DNA from: UBA2160 sp964588665 | GTDB taxonomy: Bacteria; Chloroflexota; Dehalococcoidia; Lucifugimonadales; UBA1123 | Length of the DNA: 64,000 nucleotides | Assembly (NCBI GenBank): GCA_964588665.1 | Contig: CAZPQQ010000005.1 | Location: 28,376 to 92,375, forward strand | Direction: 5' to 3' | Shown: in pieces, positions 34,867-43,460 of the stretch | How the letters are laid out: each line of letters opens with the position of its first letter | Numbering within the stretch: position 1 is the first letter of the stretch | Notes under the pieces: model-generated | Databases searched by the model: none | What the model was told of the DNA's origin: nothing | What the model saw: only the letters and a program-made list of their open reading frames with translations | Translations under genes and position numbers: made by a program

Positions 34867-36159
34867 CTACCGGGCGAGGCGATATATTTTCTTGTCGAAT
34901 GAGAGTATGTACAACTCGCCCGCAGGATCTTCGGCAAACGACGAGATGCCGAGGTCCGTGTCGACGAGCTCGGTCTGCGTCGCCGGCGCCTCGACGTCGA
35001 GTGTGAGCGCCCAGATCTTGCCGGAGCAGAAGTCGCCGTAGATGTACGCGCCGTACAGGTCCGTCAGCCGCGCGCCTCGGTAGACGTATCCGCCCGTGAT
35101 CGAGCACCCGTCGTCGCGGCCGTATTCGCCGACGGGCGGCTCGAGGCCGGCGCGGTTACAGGTCTCTTGAGGGCGCGGGTGACAATCGCCGCCCTCCATC
35201 ACGCTCCAGCCGTAGTTCCGGCCCGGTTGGATGATGTCGATCTCTTCGAGCCGGTTCTGGCCCACGTCCGCGGCCCAAAGGTCTCCGTTGAGCCGATCTA
35301 AAGTGAATCGCCAGGGATTCCGCAGCCCGTACGCCCAGATTTCGCCCCTGGCGCTGCTGCGCTCGACGAACGGATTGTCGGACGGTATCGAGTAAGCGCC
35401 GGGCGAGTCCGGATCGCGGACGTCCAATCTCAAGATCGTACCCAACAGCGTAGACGGGTCCTGACCATTCCCCCGTGGATCGCCCCGGCTCCCTCCGTCT
35501 CCCAGTCCGAGATAGAGGTGTCCATCCGGCCCAAAGAGCACCTGCCCGCCATTGTGGTTCTGGTAAGGCTGAGCGACTTCCAGCACCACCAACTCGCTTC
35601 CGGCGTCCGCGCCAGCGCCGCCGGGAGTGGCCGTGAACCGCGACAGCACGCCTCTTCTGGGATCGGACGCGGTGTAGTACACATAGAAATGGCCGTTGCG
35701 CTGAAATTCTGGGTCGAGCGCCAGTCCGAGCAGTCCTTCCTCGTTGCCCCGGTCGTTCACCCGATCCCTGATATCGAGAAAGTCCTGGGCCTCACTCGCC
35801 TCGTCGCTCGCATCGAATTCCATTACTCGGCCAGGCTGGAGCACCAAGAATGCCCGGCTCGAGCCGTCATCGGCGAATGCCAGGGCGACCATGCGGGCGA
35901 AGGAGATTTTCGGGTAGACCTGCTCGACGCGGAACGAGTCTGACAACGGTCGTGGGACGGATGCAGGGACGGCGGTCGGCGTCGCAATCGATGGAGCTAA
36001 AGCCGCTGGTGGGGCGGAAATCGGGCGGATCGCTGTCGGCAGAGGTTGTTGCACGTTAGCGGTCGGGGCGAGTGGCGGTGACGCACGCGTCGGGTCGTCG
36101 GGGTTAGCGCATGAGATCGCAACCAGCGCCACAAGGGCGATGAGCGGGAGGCTTCGCAT
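34867..36159 (-). CDS. PQQ-dependent sugar dehydrogenase-type lipoprotein
   Basis: 430 residues. Lipobox LVAISC at about 17, a Pro/Ala linker, then a six-bladed beta-propeller of the glucose/sorbosone dehydrogenase family: EEGLLGLALDPEF, HFYVYYTAS, GLGDGGSRGDP, GYVYRGARL. It would oxidise sugars or other alcohols outside the membrane. No PQQ synthesis genes are visible. A perfect TATAAT ends six bases before ATG 36159 and no ribosome site is present, so translation may be leaderless. Confidence 0.88.
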   Translation of the reverse strand: MRSLPLIALVALVAISCANPDDPTRASPPLAPTANVQQPLPTAIRPISAPPAALAPSIATPTAVPASVPRPLSDSFRVEQVYPKISFARMVALAFADDGSSRAFLVLQPGRVMEFDASDEASEAQDFLDIRDRVNDRGNEEGLLGLALDPEFQRNGHFYVYYTASDPRRGVLSRFTATPGGAGADAGSELVVLEVAQPYQNHNGGQVLFGPDGHLYLGLGDGGSRGDPRGNGQDPSTLLGTILRLDVRDPDSPGAYSIPSDNPFVERSSARGEIWAYGLRNPWRFTLDRLNGDLWAADVGQNRLEEIDIIQPGRNYGWSVMEGGDCHPRPQETCNRAGLEPPVGEYGRDDGCSITGGYVYRGARLTDLYGAYIYGDFCSGKIWALTLDVEAPATQTELVDTDLGISSFAEDPAGELYILSFDKKIYRLAR

Positions 36160-36165
36160 CCCGTA

Positions 36166-36171
36166 ATTATA
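36166..36171 (-). promoter_or_regulatory. -10 element of a leaderless mRNA
   Basis: Minus strand perfect TATAAT; six bases (TACGGG) then ATG 36159. A usual start site would fall on or next to the A of ATG. The -35 is weak. Confidence 0.6.
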
Positions 36172-36211
36172 CGCGACGCGCGAGAAACGAAACCTGCCGG
36201 ATGGAAAGTGT

Positions 36212-36263
36212 GACGCGACGCCCGATTATCGGATCCCGCGGGGCAGCGGTAAGGCGTCGCGTC
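36212..36263. repeat. 11-bp inverted repeat, REP-like
   Basis: GACGCGACGCC and its complement GGCGTCGCGTC flank 30 bases between two genes. Too far from a T run for a terminator. Confidence 0.65.
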
Positions 36264-36339
36264 TCTACTGGGGGGAAATGTCTGGTCTGTTTTCCTGGCG
36301 TTTGGGTGCGCACGCCCTTTTGCGCCAGCCCGCTGACCT

Positions 36340-36507
36340 TTAGCTCAAGTTGCCGAAGCGCTGGGACGACATGCTCTTGTAGTCTTTCTTGGCCTCGTCC
36401 ATCGTTGGGCCGTATTGGCCGGTCTGCCGGCGGACGTTGTTCAGATATGCTTCGAATCCGGTGGTGACGCCGCCGATCCTGAATACGCGGGAAATCTTGT
36501 TGAACAT
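36340..36507 (-). CDS. Small unknown protein (55 residues)
   Basis: ATG 36507 has GAGGAGAGAGACAACA upstream, a strong ribosome site. The sequence MFNKISRVFRIGGVTTGFEA then a charged helix ending SMSSQRFGNLS has no signal peptide or known domain. Codon third positions are GC-rich as in the neighbours. It lies divergent from the LysR gene and upstream of the PQQ-type dehydrogenase gene. Too short for most gene tracks, hence easily missed. Confidence 0.65.
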   Translation of the reverse strand: MFNKISRVFRIGGVTTGFEAYLNNVRRQTGQYGPTMDEAKKDYKSMSSQRFGNLS

Positions 36508-36647
36508 TGTTGTCTCTCTCCTCTGTTGCCAATCACCAACTGCGTTAGCGATTCATGTAATATATTTCTAGTATCGTATGCGACCTCAATTGGTGCAAGC
36601 CATACTTCATGATATACTTCATTCGATCACATGATAATGGAGGCGAC

Positions 36648-37553
36648 ATGGAACTCAGAGAGTTGCGCAGCTTCTGCACCGCGGCCAGGGTGCTCAGCAT
36701 CTCCAAAGCGGCGGACATCCTTGGCATGGGACAGCCGACCGTCACCACTCACATCAAGAAGCTGGAAACCGAGTTGGGCGCTACGTTGTTCGACCGATTC
36801 AGACGCCCGATCCAGCTCACACCCGCGGGCAAGACGCTGGCAGAGGTCGCGACGCCGCTGGTCGAGGGGATCGACGCGCTTGCTCAGACGGCTGCCGACG
36901 CCGAGGAACGCGGGCCTGTCGTGGTCGCGTCCACCCCGGACATCATCCCTCATACGCTGCTCCGAGTGGTTCGCGTGTTCCTGGCTCGGCACCCTCACAT
37001 ACATCTGCGAATCAACTCGGCCACTCGTCGAGAGGTGCTGCAAAGAGTGGTCAACGGCGAGGCCGCCATGGGAATCGTGGCGCATGACGACAGGGACGAT
37101 CAGCTCGACTTCGAGGGTCTGTTCGTCTACGACCGCGTGCTCATTACGCCGCTCGACCATCCGCTGCTCACCGAGCCGCTGGAGTCTTTGGCGCAGATGG
37201 CGAAGTGGCCGTTGATCCTGATGGGGCCGGGGACTCACACGCGCGAGATACTGGAGGCGGAGCTACGCCGCCGCGGGGCTAGCTACGAGATCATCGTCGA
37301 GCTCGACAGCTTGGACGTGATCAAGCGCTACGTCGCCCTGGGCATGGGAGTGTCGGTCGGGCCCATGCTGGCGATTGACCCGCAGGATAAAGAGGAATTG
37401 GGAGTTGTCAGCCTGACCCACCTTCTGCCGGTGGAGCAGGGCGGGATTGTCACAGTACGCGGGAAACGGCTGTCGACGGCCGCGGGCAAGTTCGCGACGG
37501 TTATGCGCGACACGTTGGCCGCGACCAGTCCAACCGCCGCCGGACGCCGATAG
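36648..37553 (+). CDS. LysR-family transcriptional regulator
   Basis: 301 residues. Winged helix-turn-helix at 1-60 (MELRELRSFCTAARVLSISKA...MGQPTVTTHIKKLETELG) and a periplasmic-binding-like effector domain from about 90 (VVVASTPDIIPHTLL). The effector domain resembles CysB/Cbl-type members in layout. GGAGGCGAC precedes ATG 36648. The nearest divergent gene is the small protein at 36340, which could be its target. The ligand is unknown. Confidence 0.93.
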   Translation: MELRELRSFCTAARVLSISKAADILGMGQPTVTTHIKKLETELGATLFDRFRRPIQLTPAGKTLAEVATPLVEGIDALAQTAADAEERGPVVVASTPDIIPHTLLRVVRVFLARHPHIHLRINSATRREVLQRVVNGEAAMGIVAHDDRDDQLDFEGLFVYDRVLITPLDHPLLTEPLESLAQMAKWPLILMGPGTHTREILEAELRRRGASYEIIVELDSLDVIKRYVALGMGVSVGPMLAIDPQDKEELGVVSLTHLLPVEQGGIVTVRGKRLSTAAGKFATVMRDTLAATSPTAAGRR

Positions 37554-37575
37554 ATGCGTCGGGCGGGATCGGTCG

Positions 37576-38622
37576 CTACCCTCGTTTGACTCCAACCAAC
37601 TTGCCGGTCACCACGATGCGGTGATCGTAGACAAGCCTCGGGACGCAAGCGACGAGCGTTATCGTCGCGTCGTCTGACTCGTAGAGTTTCAAGTCGTCCT
37701 GATGCACGACCCGTGTAGCTGTCACCTGATAGAGGAACTCTTCGCCGTCCGACACCAAGCTCACGTAGACGGGGTCGCCATTTCTCAGCAGCTCCGGAAT
37801 CTCAGGCAGCCGATGGAAAACGTTGCCTTCACCCTTGATGGGGCTCTCCAGGTGGCCGAAGTACCAGGAGTTCCCGACCTCACCCGGATTGGCGCTTTCG
37901 GGGATGCGCCCCACCACCTTGTTTGGGGTTTCGTAGGCGCTGCTGTCTCCCAGGTCGATGATAGCTAGGTCCGAGACAGTCGAATCGACCCCTATCGTCG
38001 GGATCGTGATTCGTGTGGCAATGGAGCCCTCGCCACGGTGCAACGCGTCGGATGCAGAGAGTTGCGTGAAGCCGTCGGGTCTCCGAATTTCCCCGAAGGT
38101 GTAGTCGTCCGTACCGGCCCACAGCGGCTCGCCCCAATATTTCGGATGAACGTTGATGCCAGGGTATATCGCGTTGTAGCTGGAAACCAGCGCTCCACCG
38201 TCAGGCGGGGCCAACGCTGCCTCACGGGCGTCAGCCTGCGCCGCTGGAACACCGGTGGGCGAAGACAGGGGCGTGGGCCGTTGCACGGCTATGATAGGCC
38301 CGGGAGATGCGGCAGGGAGTTCTGTTGGAGCGATAAGCACGCCGCCGGATTCGACAAACGAACGCGTATCCGCGGCAACCGTCCTGATAGGCTGGAAGCT
38401 GCCGTCGGGGAGAATCGCGCCGTGCACCTGGAGTGCATCGGTCGGGAGGACGGGAAGGGCGACAGGGCCGTCGATCGTGGCGTTGAGCTCGTCCAGGCGC
38501 GATGAGGCGTACAGGCCAAAGCCGTAGTACCAGCCAACCGCGGCCAACACGGCCACGCCTACGATGATTGTCCCCACACCGCCGACCAGCACCGGCCAAC
38601 GCCTACGTTTGATCGTCGACAT
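37576..38622 (-). CDS. Sortase family transpeptidase
   Basis: 348 residues. N-terminal transmembrane anchor, a long spacer, and a sortase beta-barrel with His257 in YFGHLESP, catalytic Cys326 in TITLVAC and Arg335 in LVYDHR. It cuts a sorting signal and attaches proteins to a cell-envelope acceptor. The spacer of about 150 residues between anchor and catalytic domain is long. ATG 38622 follows GAGGAATCG; ATG 38640 also possible. No sorting-signal substrate was recognised in the window. Confidence 0.9.
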   Translation of the reverse strand: MSTIKRRRWPVLVGGVGTIIVGVAVLAAVGWYYGFGLYASSRLDELNATIDGPVALPVLPTDALQVHGAILPDGSFQPIRTVAADTRSFVESGGVLIAPTELPAASPGPIIAVQRPTPLSSPTGVPAAQADAREAALAPPDGGALVSSYNAIYPGINVHPKYWGEPLWAGTDDYTFGEIRRPDGFTQLSASDALHRGEGSIATRITIPTIGVDSTVSDLAIIDLGDSSAYETPNKVVGRIPESANPGEVGNSWYFGHLESPIKGEGNVFHRLPEIPELLRNGDPVYVSLVSDGEEFLYQVTATRVVHQDDLKLYESDDATITLVACVPRLVYDHRIVVTGKLVGVKRG

Positions 38623-38754
38623 CGATTCCTCGGACTGCATTCACCACCGCCGCACTTCTTGCCAGGACCCACACCCGGCTGCCGCCGGGAAGATAGCTCA
38701 GTATAACATCAGCCGCGCGGTCAGCCCGTTTATTCGCGCTAAGCCCCAAAAGAA

Positions 38755-38776
38755 AAAGCCCTCGCGAGAGGGCTTT
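38755..38776 (-). terminator. Terminator for the small zinc-ribbon gene
   Basis: 9-bp perfect stem AAAGCCCTC/GAGGGCTTT with GCGA loop (plus-strand reading); the minus-strand transcript continues TTCTTTT. Lies 25 bp beyond the stop at 38802. Confidence 0.8.
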
Positions 38777-38801
38777 CCCGTCTAGGTTATTCCAGGGGGG
38801 T

Positions 38802-39014
38802 TTACCGCATGCGAGGTGCATGCATGGCGCCGCTCGCAATGGGTTCGTTCAGATATACGTCACCGTTACGGATCTTGATGTTAAATCCACAGTCAGGGTT
38901 GGAACAAACCCATGCCTTGTAGTGAATCGGCGCCCCTTGGCTTCCGAAATCGGACAGAGGCAAAAGCTTGCCTGGCGTACATTTCACACAATCAGGCCAC
39001 CCGTTGTTGTCCAC
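38802..39014 (-). CDS. Small zinc-ribbon protein
   Basis: 70 residues. CxxC (CVKC) and C-x4-C (CSNPDC) about 26 apart suit a zinc ribbon. The rest has no signal peptide. GTG 39014 has AGAGGAGGATAGC directly upstream, an excellent site. Flanked by its own promoter and terminator. No family name recognised. Confidence 0.75.
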   Translation of the reverse strand: MDNNGWPDCVKCTPGKLLPLSDFGSQGAPIHYKAWVCSNPDCGFNIKIRNGDVYLNEPIASGAMHAPRMR

Positions 39015-39079
39015 GCTATCCTCCTCTTGAAAACCCGCCTACGTCGCGAAACCGCGGCAAGTATATCACCGTATCTGAC

Positions 39080-39088
39080 ATTATAACA
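39080..39088 (-). promoter_or_regulatory. Extended -10 promoter of the zinc-ribbon gene
   Basis: Minus strand TGTTATAAT, a perfect extended -10. Start near 39073, leader of about 60 nt. Confidence 0.6.
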
Positions 39089-39212
39089 ACAGAACGAACG
39101 GCGAGGCTGTGAGGGAATTATGACACGAGAATTTCGCCGATAAATTGCATTGCGATGCCATAAACTACCATTGATATTTCGAGACTCCGAACGGCGTCAA
39201 ATCGCCCGATGG

Positions 39213-39806
39213 TTATCCTCTTTCCGAACTTAACGGAGCGGTAAACAACGCGTCATGGACCGCTCCCTGAGGCGTGAACGTCGTTCGCATCAGGCTTGCG
39301 TGGTCCCCGTCAACATGCGACTCGGGCGCTAGCGCCAAGCTCGAAAGAACGTCGGCGGCTTTACGTCGATCTTCGGGGGACGCACTGTCGCGGATGCGCG
39401 CCAGCGTCAGGTGGGGTTTGTAGACCCTAGTGTCCGGCTCGAACCCCAACGCTGCGATCTCCCTCTCGACTGCTTGGTGAAGCCTGCCCAAAGCCTCCAA
39501 ATCGCCTTCAAGCCCGATCCAGAACACGCGGGGTGCCCGCCAGTTCGGAAACACGCCCACGTCGCCGATCTGCAGCTCGAACGGATCCAGGACGGACGCC
39601 GCGCGGCCAATCGCTTCCGACACATCGGCGACCCGCTCGCGCCCAATATCGCCGAGAAACTTCAGCGTCAGGTGGATGCCGTCCGGTCTCACCGTCCGCA
39701 CCCCGCGGAAGCCCGCTGCGTTGATCGTGTGAACCGCTTCGCCGAGAGCGACTTTGATCGCGTCAGGCATCCGGATCGCGATAAAGGTTCGGATCGTCTC
39801 GGTCAT
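39213..39806 (-). CDS. thpR: RNA 2',3'-cyclic phosphodiesterase
   Basis: 197 residues of the 2H phosphoesterase superfamily: HLTLKFLGD (His45) and HLTLARIRD (His131) are the paired HxTx motifs. It opens 2',3'-cyclic phosphates in RNA. Begins MTETIRTFIAIR, typical. ATG 39806 overlaps the mug stop by four bases (ATGA), so the two are translationally coupled in a unit with the flippase-like and FAD genes. Confidence 0.92.
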   Translation of the reverse strand: MTETIRTFIAIRMPDAIKVALGEAVHTINAAGFRGVRTVRPDGIHLTLKFLGDIGRERVADVSEAIGRAASVLDPFELQIGDVGVFPNWRAPRVFWIGLEGDLEALGRLHQAVEREIAALGFEPDTRVYKPHLTLARIRDSASPEDRRKAADVLSSLALAPESHVDGDHASLMRTTFTPQGAVHDALFTAPLSSERG

Positions 39807-40339
39807 GGCGCCGACTCCAATTCATCTCTGAACGCCCCGAGCTGTCTGTACCAACCTACGAGGTCTGCCATCGAATACACCGCATTAGCCGGGCTGGAGT
39901 TCGGGACCAGGAACACGCGCGATCGGCCGATGCTTCTCGGTTGGAGGCCCAGTTCCGGTTTTTCATCGACGCCTTCGGCCTGCTTCAGGTAGTTGCGGTA
40001 GGCGACGTTTCCGTGGAAGCACACGATGCGCGGCGAGCATCGCAGCAAGTTTCGCTTCAACACCGGCGCCCAGCGCTTATAGTCCGCCGCCCGAAGCCCG
40101 GACGACCCGGATGTCGGACGCTTGACCACGTCGGTGAACCCGATGCCTTGTTCCAGCGCGAGACGGTCTGTCATGGCGCCCAGGGGCGGATCGAACATGC
40201 CCGCCCGGTTCGCCGCCGTCCAGAATCGATTGCGGGGCGACGCGAAGTAGTGGCCGGCCCTGACTGACTCGAGTCCCGGGTTCAGCCCGACGAACACAAC
40301 GCTCAGGCCATCGGCCAAGTAGTCGGGCAAGGTGTCCAT
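39803..40339 (-). CDS. mug: Mismatch-specific uracil/thymine DNA glycosylase
   Basis: 178 residues of the MUG/TDG family. VVFVGLNPGLESVRAGHYFA is motif 1 with the catalytic Asn; VPNSSPANA is motif 2. It removes uracil or ethenocytosine opposite G. Starts MDTLPDYLADG at ATG 40339. Stop overlaps thpR start (ATGA). Four bp separate it from the upstream FAD gene. Confidence 0.9.
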   Translation of the reverse strand: MDTLPDYLADGLSVVFVGLNPGLESVRAGHYFASPRNRFWTAANRAGMFDPPLGAMTDRLALEQGIGFTDVVKRPTSGSSGLRAADYKRWAPVLKRNLLRCSPRIVCFHGNVAYRNYLKQAEGVDEKPELGLQPRSIGRSRVFLVPNSSPANAVYSMADLVGWYRQLGAFRDELESAP

Positions 40340-40342
40340 GCC

Positions 40343-41677
40343 CTACGCCATGTCCTCGATTGCAATTCGCGCGACCTGCCTGCCCATGCGAACGCTGTAG
40401 TTGGTGCCTCGGTCCTCGGGGTAGATCTGAGTCGTGTTCGCCAAGTAAGCGCCTTTCACCGGGGTCCGGTGAGCCGGCATACGCCTGGAGTAATCCGTGC
40501 CTATTATCGGTTGTGCGTAGTCCACCCGATGGTGATAACTGGCTTCGATCCAGGATCGTTCGAAAGACGGGTTCACATTTCGAAGATGCGGCAGATATGC
40601 GTCGAGCAACTCATCGTGGCCCATCCGGTACAGTGGGTCTTCGGTGGTCACGTAATTGGACAGGTACACCACGTGTTTCCCGCCGTAGTGCTCCGGTCCG
40701 ATCAGATTCGTGTGCTCGATGACGCCGACGAACGGAATGGACCGGTCCGCCACGTTCAGCCAGTATACGTCCGACAACGGATTCTTGAGCACCAGGACGA
40801 TCAGGATGGCCGACATGTAGCGCGCAGCCGACAATCGAGACACATAGTCTTCGGGAAGTTCCGGCAAGATGGCCGGGAGCACCGGAGACGGCGTCGTGGC
40901 GATGACAGCGTCGAACTCCTCGAACCTGGCATCGGCGTCACGCGACGCTGTCCGCAATCCCGCTACGCGACCGTCCCGGACGACAACTTGCTCGACCGAG
41001 GTTGAAGTGTGGATGGCGCCGCCAATGGCCCGTATGCGCTCCGCCAGCACGTCGAAGACCTGGCCAAAGCTGCCCATGGGGTAGCCCAGCATCTCGCGAA
41101 CCATGTTCTTGCCGCGGGACTTCACGCGGGTGTTGATCTTCCCCCAAACCCATGCCATGGACACTCGGTCGTAGTTGTCGTCGCCGAACTTACCCCGAAG
41201 CATCGGCCCCCAGAAGACTTCGTAAGGTCGCCCGCCGCCATGCCTTCGCAGCCAGTCGTCCGCCGTCACGCTCTCGTACTTGCGCCAGTCCTTTTGCCTC
41301 TGCAGGTAGACGGTCGTCAGTCCCAGCCGCATCCGGTCGACGAGGCTCAGCGGTTTGAACCTCAGCAGGTCCATTGGTGTGACGAAATCGTAGATCGTCC
41401 CGTCGTACAGCGTACCGACGGTCGAGGCAATCCAGCGGACCGTGTCCCCCAGACCGATCTCCGTAACGAGATCGACGATGTCGCTGTCATGGGTGAACCA
41501 GTGGTGATACCCGCGCTCGAGCCTCGTGCTGCCGACATCGAATGTCGAGGCGTGGCCGCCGAGAAACGGCGACCGTTCGTAAACCTCCACGGCGTGGCCC
41601 TGCTGGGTCAACTCGTAGGCGGCCGCCAGGCCGGTGGCCCCTGCCCCGATGATTCCAACCCTCATGTCGTTGCTCAT
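40343..41677 (-). CDS. FAD-dependent amine-oxidase/protoporphyrinogen-oxidase-like enzyme
   Basis: 444 residues. N-terminal dinucleotide fold VGIIGAGATGLAAAYEL with VEVYERSPFLGGHAST, as in the flavin amine oxidase superfamily (PPO, phytoene desaturase, UDP-galactopyranose mutase relatives). It ends with a GTNYSVRMGRQVA segment that closes the FAD site. Relatives sit in bacterial glycan loci, in keeping with the flippase-like gene that overlaps its start region. The substrate is unknown. ATG 41677 is the second base set after the upstream stop. Confidence 0.85.
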   Translation of the reverse strand: MSNDMRVGIIGAGATGLAAAYELTQQGHAVEVYERSPFLGGHASTFDVGSTRLERGYHHWFTHDSDIVDLVTEIGLGDTVRWIASTVGTLYDGTIYDFVTPMDLLRFKPLSLVDRMRLGLTTVYLQRQKDWRKYESVTADDWLRRHGGGRPYEVFWGPMLRGKFGDDNYDRVSMAWVWGKINTRVKSRGKNMVREMLGYPMGSFGQVFDVLAERIRAIGGAIHTSTSVEQVVVRDGRVAGLRTASRDADARFEEFDAVIATTPSPVLPAILPELPEDYVSRLSAARYMSAILIVLVLKNPLSDVYWLNVADRSIPFVGVIEHTNLIGPEHYGGKHVVYLSNYVTTEDPLYRMGHDELLDAYLPHLRNVNPSFERSWIEASYHHRVDYAQPIIGTDYSRRMPAHRTPVKGAYLANTTQIYPEDRGTNYSVRMGRQVARIAIEDMA

Positions 41678-41683
41678 ATCAAT

Positions 41684-42772
41684 CTAGGCATCGCCCGCCG
41701 GCTCAGTCCGGCCGGTGGAAACGACCTCTCCGGCCTGTCCTTTGCTCGACAGCTTGCCCAACGAGACGTTGCCACACCACAGGAACACCTGACCCAGGAT
41801 GATCATCGGCGCCAGGATCACGGCGTGAAGCACAACCGCATACCCTGCCGCCACGGATCTGTCCACCGCTCCCAGCGGCCCCAAGACCAACGTTTCGCGG
41901 GTAATGATCTCGAACAGGCCCAAGCCGCCGGGCGCCGCGGGAACTGAGCTCCCGATATTGGTGACGGCCGTTACGAGCACCATGGTCACGCCCATGTCCC
42001 AGGCGCCACCGAAGACATGGTGAAAGCCGAACGGGTACCCCATCAGGAAGAACACCGCCGCTTCGGCCAGCCAGATCGGCACGGACATTACGAATAACTT
42101 GGCCAACATCTGAGGGCTCCGAAGGGGGGCAAGTCCGTGCAAGAACATCGCGACGAGACCAGCTAACACTTCTTGCAACCGATGCGGCAATGGCGCGGCG
42201 AGCCGGACCAGCAGCGCCTGGGTTCGCGTGGGCGCCGCGGCGAACAGCACCAGCATGCCAAACGTCCCGAGAAACGGCAGGCTGCCAGCCGCGACCAGAA
42301 CCGGCGCCGGAATCCCGGTTTGGTCCGCGAACGACCGCGTCAGCCCGGTCAACGGAACGAATGCGGCAATGACGGCGATGAATGCGAGCAACACCAGCGC
42401 GTCGAACACCCGCTCGATGACGATTGTGACCAGCGCCGAAGCCTTGCTGATTCCCTCCCGCTCGCTGACGTAGTAGCTGCGAACGAGCTCGCCCAGGCGC
42501 ATGGGGAGCAAGTTGTTGGCCATGTACCCTACAACGACCACCGGGAAGAGCCTTCGCGTCTGCACTGGCTTCATGTGGTGAATCAGCACCGTCCACCTCA
42601 AAGTCCGGAACCACGTCGACACCAGGTACAAACCCACGGCGGGTATCACATACCAGTAATTCGCGTCAGCCAGTGCATCCAGCATGTCGCGGAAATTGAC
42701 GGTAAACAGGAACAACACCAGCAGCACGGCGCTGGTGGCGATGCCTATCCAAAATTTCGCCGATCCAACCAA
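41684..42772 (-). CDS. Lysylphosphatidylglycerol synthase-type membrane protein (AglD/UPF0104 family)
   Basis: About 362 residues from TTG 42772, chosen for AGAGGT six bases before; GTG 42799 is longer with no ribosome site. Eight or so helices with RLGELVRSYYVSEREGISKA and SVPAAPGGLGLFE, the flippase-like family marks. Members move lipids or lipid-linked sugars; AglD is a related archaeal case. It heads a five-base-spaced unit with the FAD enzyme, mug and thpR. Confidence 0.87.
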   Translation of the reverse strand: MVGSAKFWIGIATSAVLLVLFLFTVNFRDMLDALADANYWYVIPAVGLYLVSTWFRTLRWTVLIHHMKPVQTRRLFPVVVVGYMANNLLPMRLGELVRSYYVSEREGISKASALVTIVIERVFDALVLLAFIAVIAAFVPLTGLTRSFADQTGIPAPVLVAAGSLPFLGTFGMLVLFAAAPTRTQALLVRLAAPLPHRLQEVLAGLVAMFLHGLAPLRSPQMLAKLFVMSVPIWLAEAAVFFLMGYPFGFHHVFGGAWDMGVTMVLVTAVTNIGSSVPAAPGGLGLFEIITRETLVLGPLGAVDRSVAAGYAVVLHAVILAPMIILGQVFLWCGNVSLGKLSSKGQAGEVVSTGRTEPAGDA

Positions 42773-42989
42773 CAACAAACCTCTGCACAACGTTAGCACA
42801 GGGGGCTGTCGCTTATAAATCCGATCGACACGCGTGGTGTCGGGTTGCCTGCGGGCGCGCCCGACTCCTGTCGAACTGGCGCCCGAAGAGGCTTCTTCCT
42901 CGATGGTAGACTGAAGGGCTCAATCCGACAGCAACAAGGACGCACCGACGGAATATTGGCGTGCAGCGCATGCACAAGGGAGGCGGCAC

Positions 42990-43460
42990 ATGGACTGGGC
43001 GGATTTCAAACGCGGGGCCCCGGAACTGGCCGATTTCGGTGAGGAGCGATTCGAGCGCACCGGCCTCGTACTGTTGGGAACGCTGCGGCAATCAGGGTGG
43101 CCTCGAATCAGCCCCGTCGAGCCGTTGATCGCTTTCGGCTGCCTCTGGCTCGGGATGATGTGGCAGTCCCGCAAAGCGCTGGACCTGTTGCGCGACCCGC
43201 GGTGCACCGTACACAGCACAGTCTCAAACCGCGACGGAACAGAGGGTGAGTTCAAGCTCTACGGCCGCGCGGTGGACGTTCACGACGCCACGACTCGACA
43301 ACGTTATGGCGATGCCCTGTTCGAGAAGATCGGCTTCAAGCCCGAGGAGCCTGAGTTCCATCTGTTCCGGATAGACATCGAAAGCGCAGCTTCGGCCACC
43401 ATTCGGGACGAGCAGTACGTCCACAAGGTGTGGAAGGCTGGCGCCGCTACGGCGTCGTGA
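42990..43460 (+). CDS. Pyridoxamine 5'-phosphate oxidase-like FMN/F420 protein
   Basis: 156 residues of the split-barrel flavin-binding fold: LVLLGTLRQSGWPRISPVEPLI and SRKALDLLRDPRCTVHS are typical. Could bind FMN, F420 or haem; the substrate is unknown. ATG 42990 has GGGAGGCGGCAC upstream. Last 14 bp overlap the convergent Agl23-like gene. Confidence 0.83.
   Translation: MDWADFKRGAPELADFGEERFERTGLVLLGTLRQSGWPRISPVEPLIAFGCLWLGMMWQSRKALDLLRDPRCTVHSTVSNRDGTEGEFKLYGRAVDVHDATTRQRYGDALFEKIGFKPEEPEFHLFRIDIESAASATIRDEQYVHKVWKAGAATAS

Noticed and set aside
41009..41947. 312-residue ORF antisense to the FAD enzyme and flippase genes
   Set aside because: Crosses two real genes and has no motif.
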